From contig VSDK01016660.1 in assembly GCA_009767595.1 (NCBI GenBank), positions 23,292 to 87,291 of the forward strand: 64,000 bases of DNA. The letters run 5' to 3'. A program made the position numbers and the translations under genes. The first letter of the stretch is position 1, and each line of letters opens with the position of its first letter. Positions 12,911-24,614 of this stretch are shown here, in pieces. The stretch is from Symbiodinium kawagutii (taxonomy: Eukaryota; Sar; Dinophyceae; Suessiales; Symbiodiniaceae). Under the pieces are notes generated by a model, which did no database searches, was not told the DNA's origin, and saw nothing but the letters and a program-made list of their open reading frames with translations.

Positions 12911-13577
12911 GTAAGGGCTGCCGTTTATTTGCCAACTCATTCAGAATAGCAACCATATTGCAGTCTTGGACAAATTACATACCAATAGCTGATTGAATCG
13001 ACCCAACCACGCATCAATTTTATTGCGAGCCTAGCAAGGTTGGGGACGATGATCTCATGTACACATGCAATACAAACGTTTTCCCACACGACATATGCAC
13101 CCACACCTAAGCACAAACTAGCGCAACACACAAATGCATTTAGTCACATACGAAAACGAATGCTTTGCGTCATGCACATCTATGCAGGAAACACGAACAT
13201 CTTGCGTTTACAATTGTACTGGCAGATCATGTTGGTGATTTACTAGCACAGATCCGGGTAGCTTATTGATAGCTGGGTCTTCCACCATTGGTGGTTCTAA
13301 ACCACCTCTAAACCCTCGTTACTCGTTATGGGTTCTGACCATTATTGTTCAAATAGTCAATAACAATATCCTTCGGTGTCAGGCAAAATTCATGATTTAT
13401 GAATAAAGGTGTTTCTCAAAGAAGGTGAGCTCCCCAAATGGATGGTTCATTGCTAAGTAATGATCTCATAAAACCCTGGGGTAGCCTATTTTCAAAAACC
13501 ACCACTATATGCCGGCAAGTTCACCTGGAGGTGGAAAATCTGTATACTATATATATATATATATTTATATATAAAAA

Positions 13578-13748
13578 CTATCTATCTATCTATCTTTCTA
13601 TCTATTTATCTATCTATCTTTCTATCTATCTACCTATCTATCTTTCTATCTATCTATCTTTCTATCTATCTATCTATCTATCTTTCTATCTATCTATCTA
13701 TCTATCTTTCTATCTATCTATCTATCTTTCTATCTATCTATCTTTCTT

Positions 13749-13779
<31 letters not shown>

Positions 13780-14044
13780 ATCTATCTATCTTTCTATCTA
13801 TCTATCTATCTTTCTATCTTTCTATCTATCTATCTTTCTATCTATCTATCTATCTATCTTTCTATCTATTTATCTATCTATCTTTCTATCTATCTACCTA
13901 TCTATCTTTCTATCTATCTATCTTTCTATCTATCTATCTATCTATCTTTCTATCTATCTATCTATCTATCTTTCTGTCTATCTATCTATCTATCTTTCTA
14001 TCTATCTATCTTTCTATCTATCTATCTATCTTTCTATCTATCTT

Positions 14045-14075
<31 letters not shown>

Positions 14076-14141
14076 GTCTATCTATCTATCTATCTTTCTA
14101 TCTATCTATCTTTCTATCTATCTATCTATCTATCCTTCTAT
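13578..14141. repeat. CTAT/CTTT tetranucleotide array
   Basis: About 140 copies of a 4-base unit, mostly TATC with regular TTTC interruptions. A segment at about 13596-13660, with one TTAT and one CTAC variant, recurs at 13861-13925. A block with CTGTC recurs about 100 bp apart near 13974 and 14074. The array has therefore grown partly by larger duplications. The long Ile/Tyr/Leu/Ser frame across it is an artefact. Confidence 0.95.
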
Positions 14142-14173
14142 CTCTATATATCTAAAGGAACACTGTTGATTTT

Positions 14174-14206
14174 TGGCGCCACCAGGTTAGTGTACCAGAG
14201 GGTAAA
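14174..14206. mobile_element. terminal fragment of a D-family element
   Basis: The sequence 'ccaccaggttagtgtaccag' then 'agggta' matches one end of the element at 20340-20455. The partner end was not found nearby. Confidence 0.35.
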
Positions 14207-15283
14207 ACACTTTCTGGTAACGATTATTGGGAGAAAGAATTATATATTTCTGGTACGTTTAGTTACATAAATAAATAAATGAATATATATATGTATGTGT
14301 GTGTATATATATATAACTATTCTATTTATTTATTTGTTTATTTTTTCATTTATTTACTTATTCAAAAACCACAAAAGCCACTGGGGCCCCACTAGGCCAC
14401 AAGCTTGGCATCATTTAGTCCATGCAGCTGCCAACTTTCGAGTGGAAGATCTAAGGCGCGACGGGCGGTAGCAAGTTATCAACGTATCATCGGCCTATCA
14501 TCGGCCCCTAAGAAACAGCTAAGAATGGTGGATTTATGTGGCCTTTATTGTGGTGAATAAAAGAGAATGATGATAGGGTTGGCTATGGCTGGTTGATTGT
14601 ACTTAGTGGCTTTTTGGAAATGTGAGTTGAGTTTCAGCTGAAAGAAGACATAACAGCGGATGAGTGCTTTGAGAGCCCTGAGTACAACTGCGGGGCAGTG
14701 CATCAAGTACAAAGGCAGACCGCAGTTATCAAGGAACACAAGATTACTTACCACAAAGATACATCAGTCATGTTTCATTCATTTGTATGTTGTTTTAAAT
14801 CAGGTTTCATCATGCTTGATGACCCAGTGCAGCGCTCTGACCACAGCACCCAAGTCACGTTTTCCCGCTACGTTGAACCAACCAAAATTTGTGCTCAGAA
14901 TCAGCCAATCAGCCATGACTGTGCCAGCAGTGATTCAGATGGTTCGGCTGTTGTTGGCTGGCGGGGTTACATTAGTTTAACCACAGCTTGTACAAGCCAC
15001 CAAACATTGTGCAACCTCCCATTCTTGCTGTAAGCAATCGTTGAGTAAACGAAACAAATTGCTGGTATGTACCCAAATTGGAATCAAGTCAAATACAGCT
15101 ACACATATTATCATAAACACATTCCTCAACAATGAAATATTTTGATTAACATTCATAAATCCTATGGGTTTCTGCATCAGAACGCATATCGAACCACATC
15201 GTCAACTATGCTTTCCCATGGTTAACCCATATCCTATGGTCAGGAGGCCATATAGCAAAGTATTTTGATCAACATATATATAT

Positions 15284-15314
<31 letters not shown>

Positions 15315-15478
15315 AATATATATATAATATCCTATGGTCAACATGGTCAACAATCATCAATGAACAAATCAGGAGCCATGTGGCCACAGGTCTACAGGTG
15401 CCGCCTTCAGCTGCGAATTGCATCGTGAGTTGCAAGAGATGGCGGTGCGGACGCCCAACGATTGACACAGACAGTCGT
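14207..15478. other. non-coding stretch with AT microsatellites
   Basis: ATAT/GTGT runs lie near 14284-14315, TTTA words near 14320-14360 and a TA run at 15274-15328. Open frames at 14660-15033 overlap in different frames and lack splice support. Confidence 0.4.
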
Positions 15479-15705
15479 GGTGGTTTCTGAAGCCATGACG
15501 GGGGACCCCCAACAAATGGTTGGTTTATTACTTTTAAATGGCAGTGGGTCAAAACCCGTAGTCCCCCTGGTTCCCCTATCATTAACCATGGTTTCCCTTA
15601 CTATTGTTGGTCATGATCCCCCATTAGTTGGTTGGTTAATATTGACCCATAGCCAAACAGTTCATAGTGGATGATGACTGGGGACCCCCATTTTGAGAAA
15701 CCACC
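15479..15705 (+). mobile_element. B-family element interrupted by an A-family element
   Basis: The outer ends are GGTGGTTTCTGA and TTTTGAGAAACCACC, which are inverted copies. The body word 'aaatggttggtttattac' matches other B copies. At 15540 the sequence breaks into a complete A element and resumes at 15655. Removing A leaves a B element of normal size (about 110 bp), so B was there first. Confidence 0.7.
15541..15654 (+). mobile_element. A-family element (A1), nested
   Basis: It starts GCAGTGGGTCAAAACCC and ends ATTGACCCATAGCC, inverted copies of each other. Flanks are AAATG and AAACA, a partly decayed 5-bp duplication. The 114-bp size is too small to encode a transposase. Confidence 0.75.
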
Positions 15706-17131
15706 AGGCGTTGTTTCATGGTAAATTCGGGGGGAATCGGTGTCAACCAGCCCCTTGTTGGTTGCATATTGGCATTACTCATCCTGGAATGATGGGTGGC
15801 ACCAGCGATCCCCGTTTGGTTGGATGCCCGCCTCCAAATTTGAAGCAAAAAAGATTTGAAGATATCCAAACATTATTGAATGAACTCTTTAACATTCAAA
15901 ATCTTTTTCCAAACACATCAATGATTGAACCTGCCTATAGTTTGTAGAGTAACACAGAACCTGCCCAGTCACATTCCGGAATTTCCAGGCGCCTCAGCCA
16001 GGTGGATATGGATGGCTTTGAAGGTTTCATGAGGGCAACTTCTTTGGCGCTGCTGACGCCCCTTGGCTAGTGCGACATGGCCCGGTCTGGCTGGCACTGG
16101 CAGTCAAGCTCGCACGATTTCAGAACACCTGGCGACCTTGAGGAGTGTCTTTTTAAAGGTGACTAGTAGCAAAAATGCCTATTTGACCCAATAGCTATTA
16201 TAAGAACACCTTGTATTTTGTTTTTTTTCCCCTTTCCAAGAAGGTTTTTCCCTACATTGAGACCAATCGATGTGCCCAAGTGTCACTGACAACCAAACTG
16301 CTACACAGACGGTCGTTCCCAGTTTGGCGGCTAGGGGAGGGACTCCCATCATGGCACAGCCACCCGCATCCTTTTGGGCCACCGTCCCCTCTTATCAACC
16401 ATTATCCACCGTTATCAGCCACTATTAGCAATATTCAACATCTAGTGAACATCATCGACCATGAGATCACAACTGGTATGCGCAGTGTAGTCTCGGTACC
16501 TGACCCGTATGTAAAGATAAAAACGATTTGTTTGGCTTTAAATCGAATGGTTGAGATGATTGTTTTGTTTTGCCGTCATGTTTGTTGGTGAATTAACATC
16601 ACATAGACATATTACAGTACACCTTGTAAACACATCACTCCATGTGTGTGTGTGTGTGCGTGTGAAATGAATGCTTTTGTTTAGATGTATGTACGCACAT
16701 ATCACATGCAAATGTATTTTCTTTTTTTTTTCAAATGCCCAGTATGATTGGTAAACACATAGATATATAGGTATGGATATAGGAGTATGTTTTACGATCT
16801 GAAGGCGGTCCCTTGGACGTACTTTCCATCTCGGTTTTAAGATATCCCTTGATACATACATATACACATACTTAAAAAGTGATATATATATATACAGACA
16901 TATATATATAGATACATACATATATATGTATATATATATATATATATATCTATTTGCAAAATATTCCTGAATGTCTAAAGGTACATACATGTATGACATA
17001 CTTGCTAGATAAATGTCATGTTGATATATGTCATAGATTAATACTTGTTAGATAGAAAACCTACATGTTTGAATTGTTAATAAATATGTTGAAACTGATT
17101 GACAACATGAACACACATCAATCACCATATG

Positions 17132-17230
17132 GGGGTTTCTCAAAATAGGGGACCCTAAAAATAGCTGGTTTAGTACTATAAATGACTAATAGTGGATGCT
17201 TTTGGGGTACCCCTATTTTGAGAAACACCC
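17132..17230. mobile_element. B-family element with perfect ATATG duplication
   Basis: The 99-bp element has ends GGGGTTTCTCAAAATAGGGG and CCCTATTTTGAGAAACACCC. ATATG stands on both sides (17127-17131 and 17231-17235). A GC-rich exon-like block starts 14 bp after the element. Confidence 0.8.
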
Positions 17231-17243
17231 ATATGTTTAATAG

Positions 17244-17464
17244 ATGAGATTGACATTTCCCATCTCCGTGGTGCTTTTCCGGTTCTCCGGGCGAGGCTGC
17301 ATGCGCTGCTGGAGCAAGGCGAAGGCTGCGCGGCCTTTGGCAACGCAGCATTTCTGGAGTCCGCCGTGGAGGCGCGGACGCCGCCGGGGAATGGGTGGGG
17401 CGTTCCCCCGGCGTGTCATGGGCTTAGACTGCTGATCCAAGCGCCCCAAGTGGAAGTTGGATGA
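17244..17464 (+). CDS. candidate exon, about 72 codons
   Basis: The block begins after TTTAATAG, immediately downstream of the B element, and reads as Leu/Ala/Glu-rich protein (VLRARLHALLEQGEG, then AAFGNAAFLESAVEA) to TGA at 17462-17464. A possible donor CAA|GTGGAA lies 14 bp before the stop, so the end is uncertain. It is much GC-richer than the flanks. The product is unknown. Confidence 0.5.
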
Positions 17465-18100
17465 AGTTGGAAGTGCCATGAAGTGCCTCAACTTAACAGT
17501 TGAGTGGGAAGTTGCGACAGGTTGGAAATGGAGACCACTTCCACAACTTGCGACATTGGAAGCTGAACACAACATGTTTTCCCGGCATTGGTCGGTGCTA
17601 CTCATGAGTTTGAGCAGCAACTCAACAGTATGGACGAATGTATCAAACCCAGTTTTCGCACCACCATTGTTGGTTGGTTGCGGTTGCAGCCTACAGGGCC
17701 ATCACTTATTTCCATCAAAACATTTCACGACTCCTAAGGAGAATATCAATTGGCAGAACCACCCTGGAAAAGGTCTTGCAAAAGGCTAGTGTACCACCAA
17801 AAGCGCTGTGTTTCACCATTCGCCTTCAATTTGAGGCTCAAGTCAAGACAACGTTGCCATATTATTAATTTCATTCATGATAAGAATTGATTTCTCCACT
17901 TCGCTGTTGGCTTTTCATCTCTAATTCGTGGCGTTGACCAACCACTTGTTCGTTGTCAGATGCTTACCGAATGGTCCCCGTTGAGTTTCCCAGAAATGTT
18001 GCTGCTATACCTCATCCAACCCTTTGCCCTTCTCCACCAACCAAAATCTGTGGAAAAAACATGTGCCCCATTGTGCAGCCCGCCTTATGGCCTCCGCTAG

Positions 18101-18226
18101 GCATGTGAAGCATGCGGTCTACGAGGGTCTGGATTTTCAGTGGTGCAGCGTGACCGGTTGGACATTTCGGTGGTGGACATGTCAAAGCTGTACGATGCAA
18201 CCAGCATCAGACCCCAAATCAGTTAA
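18101..18226 (+). CDS. candidate terminal exon, 41 codons
   Basis: The acceptor is CCTCCGCTAG and the frame is open to TAA at 18224-18226. It reads CEACGLRGSGFSVVQRDRL then DISVVDMSKLYDATS. The CEAC start could be half of a zinc site, but no partner pair is visible. A longer overlapping frame reads less like protein. Confidence 0.4.
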   Translation, partial: ACEACGLRGSGFSVVQRDRLDISVVDMSKLYDATSIRPQIS

Positions 18227-19505
18227 GGTCACAGCGGAGTCATCCCGAAAATGAAGAGAAGCACTTTTGTTGGGATGGCGACCAACTTTGCATTTTTTGG
18301 GTCGGCTTTGTTGTATCCCGTTATTTAGAGCGCTTCGAATTTCCCAAGGTGGTACAACCTATTGTTTTCCCCATTTGTCCATCAACAGATTGACATTTGT
18401 AGCTGGAGCAAGACACCTTCAAAAATGAAAGTAGCCGTGAGACGGGGTGTGAAGGCATGGGAATTTAACTGTCTCGAAATTGACCTGGGAAGTATTCAAC
18501 ATGGCAGGCTGGCTATCCAGCAGATTTTTTCCAAGCAAGTTGGTCATTTTGCTGGGACAACATGAGTTGTTAATGGAGTGGTGCTCACCATGCTTGCACC
18601 CAAGCTCTCACTTCTTGGTTGACATAACACACTAGCAGCTGTCGGGTGTGCAGATATGGTGAATGTAATCGACTTATCAGATGTTAGTTGGTAAACACAA
18701 GGTATTTATGCCGCGCGTTGCAGTATACAGGAAGTATCATCATCTCTGTTTGGAATGCTTGTGGCCCAAGTAACACCAACAACAAACACACAGAAAATCA
18801 CACAATTATTTCTACCTTTTGCTTCAAGCTAGTACGACCTTCGTTTGCTGGTCTGTACATTTTTGCTTGATGCAAGTATTTCATACAACGCATACAAATA
18901 AGTAAATGATTGAGATAAGTAGGTAGATTAATACATAGATTCAGAAACAAACTCATGAATCACTAAATGATTGTATAGAGATATGCATAATTCGCATGTA
19001 TAGATCAATCCCGAGATCATCGGCACCGTTTGCAAGTCCTCAAGTTTTCCCTGTTGGTGATTCAAAATGGGTGCTCGGTAAAGCAGGTCACACAAGCCAC
19101 GCAGGTCATGTACTTAAGTGCCTTTGTTCCACTTTGAGGGTACTCCAAGTCACATATTCAGATGCCTTCAGCTATTTTTTGAGTCTGATTTGCTCCAATG
19201 GATTTCCTTCTGAGATCTGAGATTTCCTCGGGGTACACCAGCAACCAGGCTACCAACGGTTGTTTGTTTCTCCCAGACTCCCAGTTGGTTACCGACCTGT
19301 TGATGACCACTGAGGCTTGGCAAAGTCCTAGCTACGGCTCAGCCCATGCTTTGGTGGCGTAGCGCGTGCGCAAGCTGCGCTGCCGTGGAGTTTTAGAGTC
19401 AGCTAAATGGTGGTTTATCAAAATAGGGGACCCCCCAAAAATGGTTGGTTTATTACTATAAATGACTGTTAATGGATGATTTAGGGTCCAAGCTGGTATG
19501 AATTG

Positions 19506-19618
19506 GCCATGGGTCAAGCAGTTAACCAACCAACTAATGGGGATAATAACCAACCAATAATAGGGAAACCAATGGTTAATGGTGGGGTACCAGGGGTACG
19601 GGGTTTTGACCCACAGCC
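19506..19618. mobile_element. A-family element (A2), AATTG duplication
   Basis: The 113-bp element has ends GCCATGGGTCAAG and TTTTGACCCACAGCC. AATTG flanks it on both sides (19501-19505 and 19619-19623). The start of a B-like element ('ggtggtttatcaaaataggg') lies just upstream at about 19407. Confidence 0.85.
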
Positions 19619-19678
19619 AATTGGCTGTGAACAGCTAGCAGATGGAGACAGTGGGCTATAAACCCTAAGCATTTTGTT

Positions 19679-19920
19679 TTGGAACTGGCAACTTCGTTGG
19701 TCTTGCCATGTCTTGCCTTATCCCAAGTTATGGCCATCCCCAAAGAATGGTACCTTGCAAGCCTGGGGACCCGCCGAAAACGAAACCAGAGCGTGCGACG
19801 GAGGTACCAGCAGATGCGGCGGCAATATGAAGAGCGGCATTACAGTGGAGTTGGGACCTCCAGATCTCAGGCGCCCCACGCATCCCCAGAAGCCTTTGTG
19901 CAAAGGGGAGGAACTAAATG
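19679..19920 (+). CDS. candidate exon encoding basic Arg/Gln-rich segment
   Basis: The frame runs 80 codons and its centre is strongly protein-like and charged (AIPKEWYLASLGTRRKRNQ then SVRRRYQQMRRQYEERHY). The final stop is formed across the junction with the B element that begins at 19921. The original reading frame may therefore have been cut or spliced there. The start is not determined; a real acceptor probably lies inside. Confidence 0.5.
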
Positions 19921-20020
19921 ATGGGTTCTTAAAATAGGGGGACCCCCAAAGTTAGGTTGGTGACTAAAAATGATTCATGAGGATGACTTGGGGGGGTCCC
20001 CCAGCTATTGAGAAACCACC
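19921..20020. mobile_element. B-family element between two coding-like blocks
   Basis: The ends are GGGTTCTTAAAATAGGGGG and GCTATTGAGAAACCACC. Flanks are AAATG and AAATC, a 5-bp duplication with one change. Protein-like frames abut it on both sides. Confidence 0.7.
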
Positions 20021-20030
20021 AAATCAAGAG

Positions 20031-20105
20031 CACAGCTGGGTGCGCGAATCAGACCCGGGAGGCCTGGCTTTACCCAAAACTATCACTGGTTGGTGGTTTG
20101 ATTGA
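20031..20105 (+). CDS. candidate terminal exon after a B element
   Basis: After AAATCAAGAG, 10 bp beyond the B element, the frame reads HSWVRESDPGGLALPKTIT and ends at TGA 20103-20105. It could continue the block at 19679-19920 if the element is removed as an intron. The donor on the left side is not clear. Confidence 0.3.
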   Translation, partial: HSWVRESDPGGLALPKTITGWWFD

Positions 20106-20339
20106 CATGTTTTTCCTATTTTCCCACATGTAGTGCGACAGTGATGGTCGGTTGGTTGACTGATATCTTTCATAGGTTGAAACCATCAACAGGTTGGTTG
20201 GTTGACTGATGTCTTTCATAGGTAACCATCAACCAGATCGGGATGATGAAGTCATCACCATTGGTTTATGGTTTGTATTGGTTGCTTCATCACCATTCGT
20301 CAATGGTGATTGACCATCAACCAGGATAATTATACCATA

Positions 20340-20455
20340 TACCCTCTGGTAAACTAACCTGGCAATGGAAAATCCAACATTCATAGGCTGGTTTCCCAGG
20401 GATTTCTTATTAAATATAGTGATTTTCTATTGCCAGGTTAGTTTACTGGAGGGTA
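20340..20455. mobile_element. D-family inverted-repeat element
   Basis: The ends TACCCTCTGGTAAACTAACC and GGTTAGTTTACTGGAGGGTA are inverted copies with two differences over about 25 bases. The element is 116 bp. Its middle ('ctggtttcccagggatttct') recurs at about 20637-20680 as a second, partial copy. Confidence 0.75.
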
Positions 20456-21120
20456 GATTATAATTACCCCAACAATAGATTAGTTAGTTAGGATTATTAC
20501 CATTAATTACCATATAATTACCATATAATTACCAACCAGGATAATTATACCAGGATAATTATACCATATAGATTATAGTTGGTTCGGATTCCCCTGATAT
20601 CATTATACCACCGTAGTTGGATATCATACCATTATAGCTGGTTTCCCAGGGATTTCTTATTAAATACGGTGATTTCCTTCTCCACCATTGGTCAATGGAT
20701 GGTTGGTTGACCATCAACCAGGATAGTTATACATAGATTATAGTTGCTTAGGAATGGCTAGATTATAGTTATACCAAGATATACCATAGTTATACCATAT
20801 AGATTATACCATATAGATTATACCATATAGATGTTACCATATAGACGATAATTATAGTTGATGGATATCAACCAGGATAGTTCTACCAGGATAGTTATAC
20901 CATAGCAACTATTAAGGATAATTAGCCCAACAACAGTTGCTTAGGATTCCCCTGCTACCCCAGCACAGCTTCTTTCAAGCATCAGCCACCAAGGCAACAG
21001 ATCTGGGAGCTCGGGAGACCTGGGAGGGCTCTTTGGGGTTTCATAGGCAACGGTAGTGGATGTTGGTGGTGCTTGCAAGCAATGGTTTACAACTTGTGGT
21101 ATGATATATGTTTAATTAAA
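20456..21120. repeat. degenerate ATTATACCATATAG repeats
   Basis: Short words of the type 'ccatatagattata' and 'aggataattatacca' repeat irregularly through about 20500-20900. No gene was seen. Confidence 0.5.
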
Positions 21121-21139
21121 TAAATGTATATATATGTAT

Positions 21140-22190
21140 CTAATTTATTCTTATCTATTTATTTATTTATGTGTTTTTATTTATTTATTTATGTGTTTTT
21201 ATTTATTTATAAATGTGTTTTTATTTATTTATTTATGTGTTTTTATTTATTTATTTATGTGTTTTTATTTATTTATTCATGTGTTTTTATTTACTTATTT
21301 ATGTGTTTTTATTTATTTATCTATGTGTTTTTATTTATTTATTCATGTGTTTTTATTTACTTATTTATGTGTTTTTATTTATTTATTTATGTGTTTTTAT
21401 TTATTTATTTATGTGTTTTTATTTATTTATTCATGTGTTTTTATTTACTTATTTATGTGTTTTTATTTATTTATCTATGTGTTTTTATTTATTTATGTGT
21501 TTTTATTTATTTATTTATGTGTTTTTATTTATTTATTTATGTGTTTTTATTTATTTATTCATGTGTTTTTATTTACTTATTTATGTGTTTTTATTTATTT
21601 ATCTATGTGTTTTTATTTATTTATTCATGTGTTTTTATTTACTTATTTATGTGTTTTTATTTATTTATCTATGTGTTTTTATTTATTTATTCATGTGTTT
21701 TTATTTACTTATTTATGTGTTTTTATTTATTTATTCATGTGTTTTTATTTATTTATTTATGTGTTTTTATTTATTTATTCATGTGTTTTTATTTACTTAT
21801 TTATGTGTTTTTATTTATTTATTCATGTGTTTTTATTTACTTATTTATGTGTTTTTATTTATTTATTTATGTGTTTTTATTTATTTATTCATGTGTTTTT
21901 ATTTACTTATTTATGTGTTTTTATTTATTTATTCATGTGTTTTTATTTATTTATTTATGTGTTTTTATTTATTTATTCATGTGTTTTTATTTACTTATTT
22001 ATGTGTTTTTATTTATTTATCTATGTGTTTTTATTTATTTATTTATGTATTTTTATTTACTTATTTATGTGTTTTGATTTATTTATTTATGTGTTTTTAT
22101 TTACTTATTTATGTGTTTTTATTTACTTATTTATGTGTTTTTATTTATTTGTATATTTATTTATGTGTTTTTATTCATTTATTTATTTCT
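21140..22190. repeat. 22-bp satellite array, unit ATTTATTTATTTATGTGTTTTT
   Basis: About 48 copies of a 22-base T-rich unit. Variants with TTCATG, TTACTT and TCTATG alternate in a three-unit (66-bp) pattern over parts of the array. The unit length is one more than a multiple of three, so each copy shifts frame by one. As no unit frame contains a stop, three overlapping frames of 317-363 codons stay open. These Phe/Ile/Tyr/Leu/Cys frames are not genes. Confidence 0.97.
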
Positions 22191-22239
22191 ATGTGTGTGT
22201 TTGGTCACAGCTGGCTGGAAAGTGATAGTTGTAGATGAT

Positions 22240-23735
22240 TCATGACTTCCATCTCTGTCCTTTTCAATTGCTGGGTTGGAGTGCCGGAGGGCAAGCATCA
22301 TAGACAATCACCATAATTATCAATCACAACCATCATGTACAGAACTTCGCAATTGCTTGCCAACGGAACCACCATTCTTTGTTGGTGGAAGAAGGTGCTG
22401 TAGAGATCAAAGTGACAACACAAACCTATGTTTAAGATACGATGGCGTTTGTAGTTTTTGAGCGTGAGTGTTCATGTTGATTCTATGGCTTTGTCCAAAG
22501 AACTCTACTCCCCAACTTACACATGGTTTCCACATTCATAATGGTTATGAGCAGCTGGATGCTTCGTAGTTACCACCGTTGAAACACTTAGATACTGTGG
22601 TAGAGCAGCCTGCACAAGCCTTTGGACGATCCTGTCGCTGGACACGAGAATCGTTTCGTTGTGTCATTGCACAGCCGTTATCATTTTCATTACCTCCAGC
22701 AGTGAATGAAGCCACAGCAGTGAATGATTTAAGCTAAAGACACTGAATGAAGTTACAGCAGTATAAAGTCCAATGAAGCATTGGATTTAAGCTAAAGCGG
22801 CGAATTCTTTTGGGTATCACACATCAAGTCACATCTTTGTTTGTGCCGGCCAGACTTCAAGTTTGTTGTGGCAGTGGCATTGTCAGATATTGATGGGTAT
22901 ACAATGACGGTTCACCAACAATCAGGAATGTTGATGCTCACGAAGGTTAATGACAACGTTGCAAACAAATTTTCAGGTTCCTTGATTATACATGATTATA
23001 CGATAAGAAATCAACAATCGCAACGCTAAAAGCGATTTCCAGCAATGGTTCAGAGTAGTGATGGGCTGATAACGATGAGCGTGGGGCTCGTCCCATCTTT
23101 GCGCACCTTCAGCTGCACGTGACCTGCTTATGTGCCTCAGCACATGTGCCGAGGTTGGCAGTGGGAGCAAGAGCAAAGAAGGCACCAAGGGAAAGCACTG
23201 ATGCTTCATCATGGTTAGTGGGGTGATGATTCATCATGCTGGGTGGTGATGGTACTTCATCCTGTTTATTTGTGGTGCTATACCTGGGTTTGAACAGAAT
23301 TCAAAACATCACCTGCTAAGCTACTCTCATGCCGCTGAAGCATGTTCGGCAAGCATCAGAAAAAGGCTGCTCCCAGGAACGGGATGAAATTTATTTGATC
23401 GGGTCCAAGCTGGCATCATGTCCATCTTTCACAGGTTGGATTAATGCTCCCGAAGTGGGCGTGCTCACCTCGCTCATTCCTTGGACTTCATATTTTCTCA
23501 CAGAAGTGTACATGTTTGCACAATGAGTTCATCTTCACACGTGCGCAGCAGAAATGCGATATCATCGTATTGGTTGGTTTACATTGTGCACACAGGTGTG
23601 TATGTATATATATATATATGTAAATCTATATTTGTATAAATCTTGATATATATATATATATCTATATCTGTATATATATATATTATGTATACGTATTTTT
23701 TCATCATAGATTTGCACACATCAGTACACTGATGA
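22240..23735. other. no well-supported gene
   Basis: Weak protein-like pieces occur at about 23084-23220 (open on both strands) and 23329-23526, without paired splice signals. AT microsatellite runs occupy about 23605-23690. Confidence 0.35.
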
Positions 23736-23861
23736 TTCCTTGCGGCCGTTGAAGTCCCTTTGAAGTGGGCAGCCCCAGGTGTAGCAAGCGATGATCCGTT
23801 GGAGATGCTCCTTGGAAAGTCCTGCAGCTGGGTTGCTGCAGAGAACAAATGGGAGGTCTAA
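23736..23861 (+). CDS. candidate exon, 41 codons
   Basis: The frame reads FLAAVEVPLKWAAPGVASD then DPLEMLLGKSCSWVAAENK and reaches TAA at 23859-23861, with a possible GAG|GTC donor just before. The composition is strongly protein-like and distinct from the AT runs upstream. No good acceptor is seen in the right phase. Confidence 0.4.
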   Translation, partial: FLAAVEVPLKWAAPGVASDDPLEMLLGKSCSWVAAENKWEV

Positions 23862-24416
23862 CCTGACTGAGAGGCCAAAAATCAACATTTACAGAAGCTA
23901 TAGTTACTACAATTCACTTCACAAGTTCCAATATTTCAGAAATATTCACAAGTTTGCTTCAACCACCAGCATGGCCCGGGGTTCATCATCGGTACATGTT
24001 CTCATGTAATATCAATATGCAGGTTTCAGGGTGCGTGAAGATCCCTCGGTGGCCGTACAATTCAGGTTGTTGCCTTGTGGCCTTCCAACGTCGGAAACAA
24101 ATATCCCGCTCCCCAGGTGAAGAGACCATCAACATGATCCAAAACGAGTGCGTCCTGCAAAGTGAACCCCCAAAAAGGGTCCGGGGGGCGTGTACACCTA
24201 CAGAAGGGGGTCGTTGGAACACTTACTGATGGGATATGCAGCTTGGCAATTTGCACTTCTCCTATGCTTCTGCCGCTGCCAGTACCGGTACCGCTCCTGC
24301 TCCTGCTGCTGTTAGTGACGCTGGTACTGCTACTACGTTTGTTTTTACAACAGCCCCTCGAGTAATACCACTGCGCCGGAAACTATTCCATTTGGCTATT
24401 GATGACTACCGGCTAA

Positions 24417-24614
24417 ATGTGCATCATTTATGGACAACCCCAAGCTGATCTCATGCGCCCAGATTTCGGCAGATTCTTTGGCAGTCCCCTCGATCTGAAT
24501 CGGCCACAGCTCCGTTGTTCAACGCCCAGGTTGGTCAAATTTGTCAACAAGACCTGGTTCCGCAAGGCGACGCCAGAGGTGCGCTGGCTGAACAGGCTGA
24601 ACCCTGGGCGTTGA
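24417..24614 (+). CDS. ambiguous coding-like block, strand uncertain
   Basis: The + frame reads RPDFGRFFGSPLDLNRPQL then KTWFRKATPEVRWLNRLN to a TGA. A - strand frame is open across the same DNA for 127 codons. Overlapping + frames continue to 24994. The block is probably genic, but frame and strand cannot be fixed by eye. Confidence 0.3.
   Translation: MCIIYGQPQADLMRPDFGRFFGSPLDLNRPQLRCSTPRLVKFVNKTWFRKATPEVRWLNRLNPGR

Noticed and set aside
13438-14169. 243-codon frame of SIYLSIYL repeats
   Set aside because: It is the CTAT/CTTT microsatellite read in one frame.
21124-22238. Three overlapping frames of 317-363 codons, Phe/Tyr/Ile/Leu/Cys-rich
   Set aside because: They are the translation of a 22-bp satellite in its three registers; no start context and no sequence beyond the repeat.
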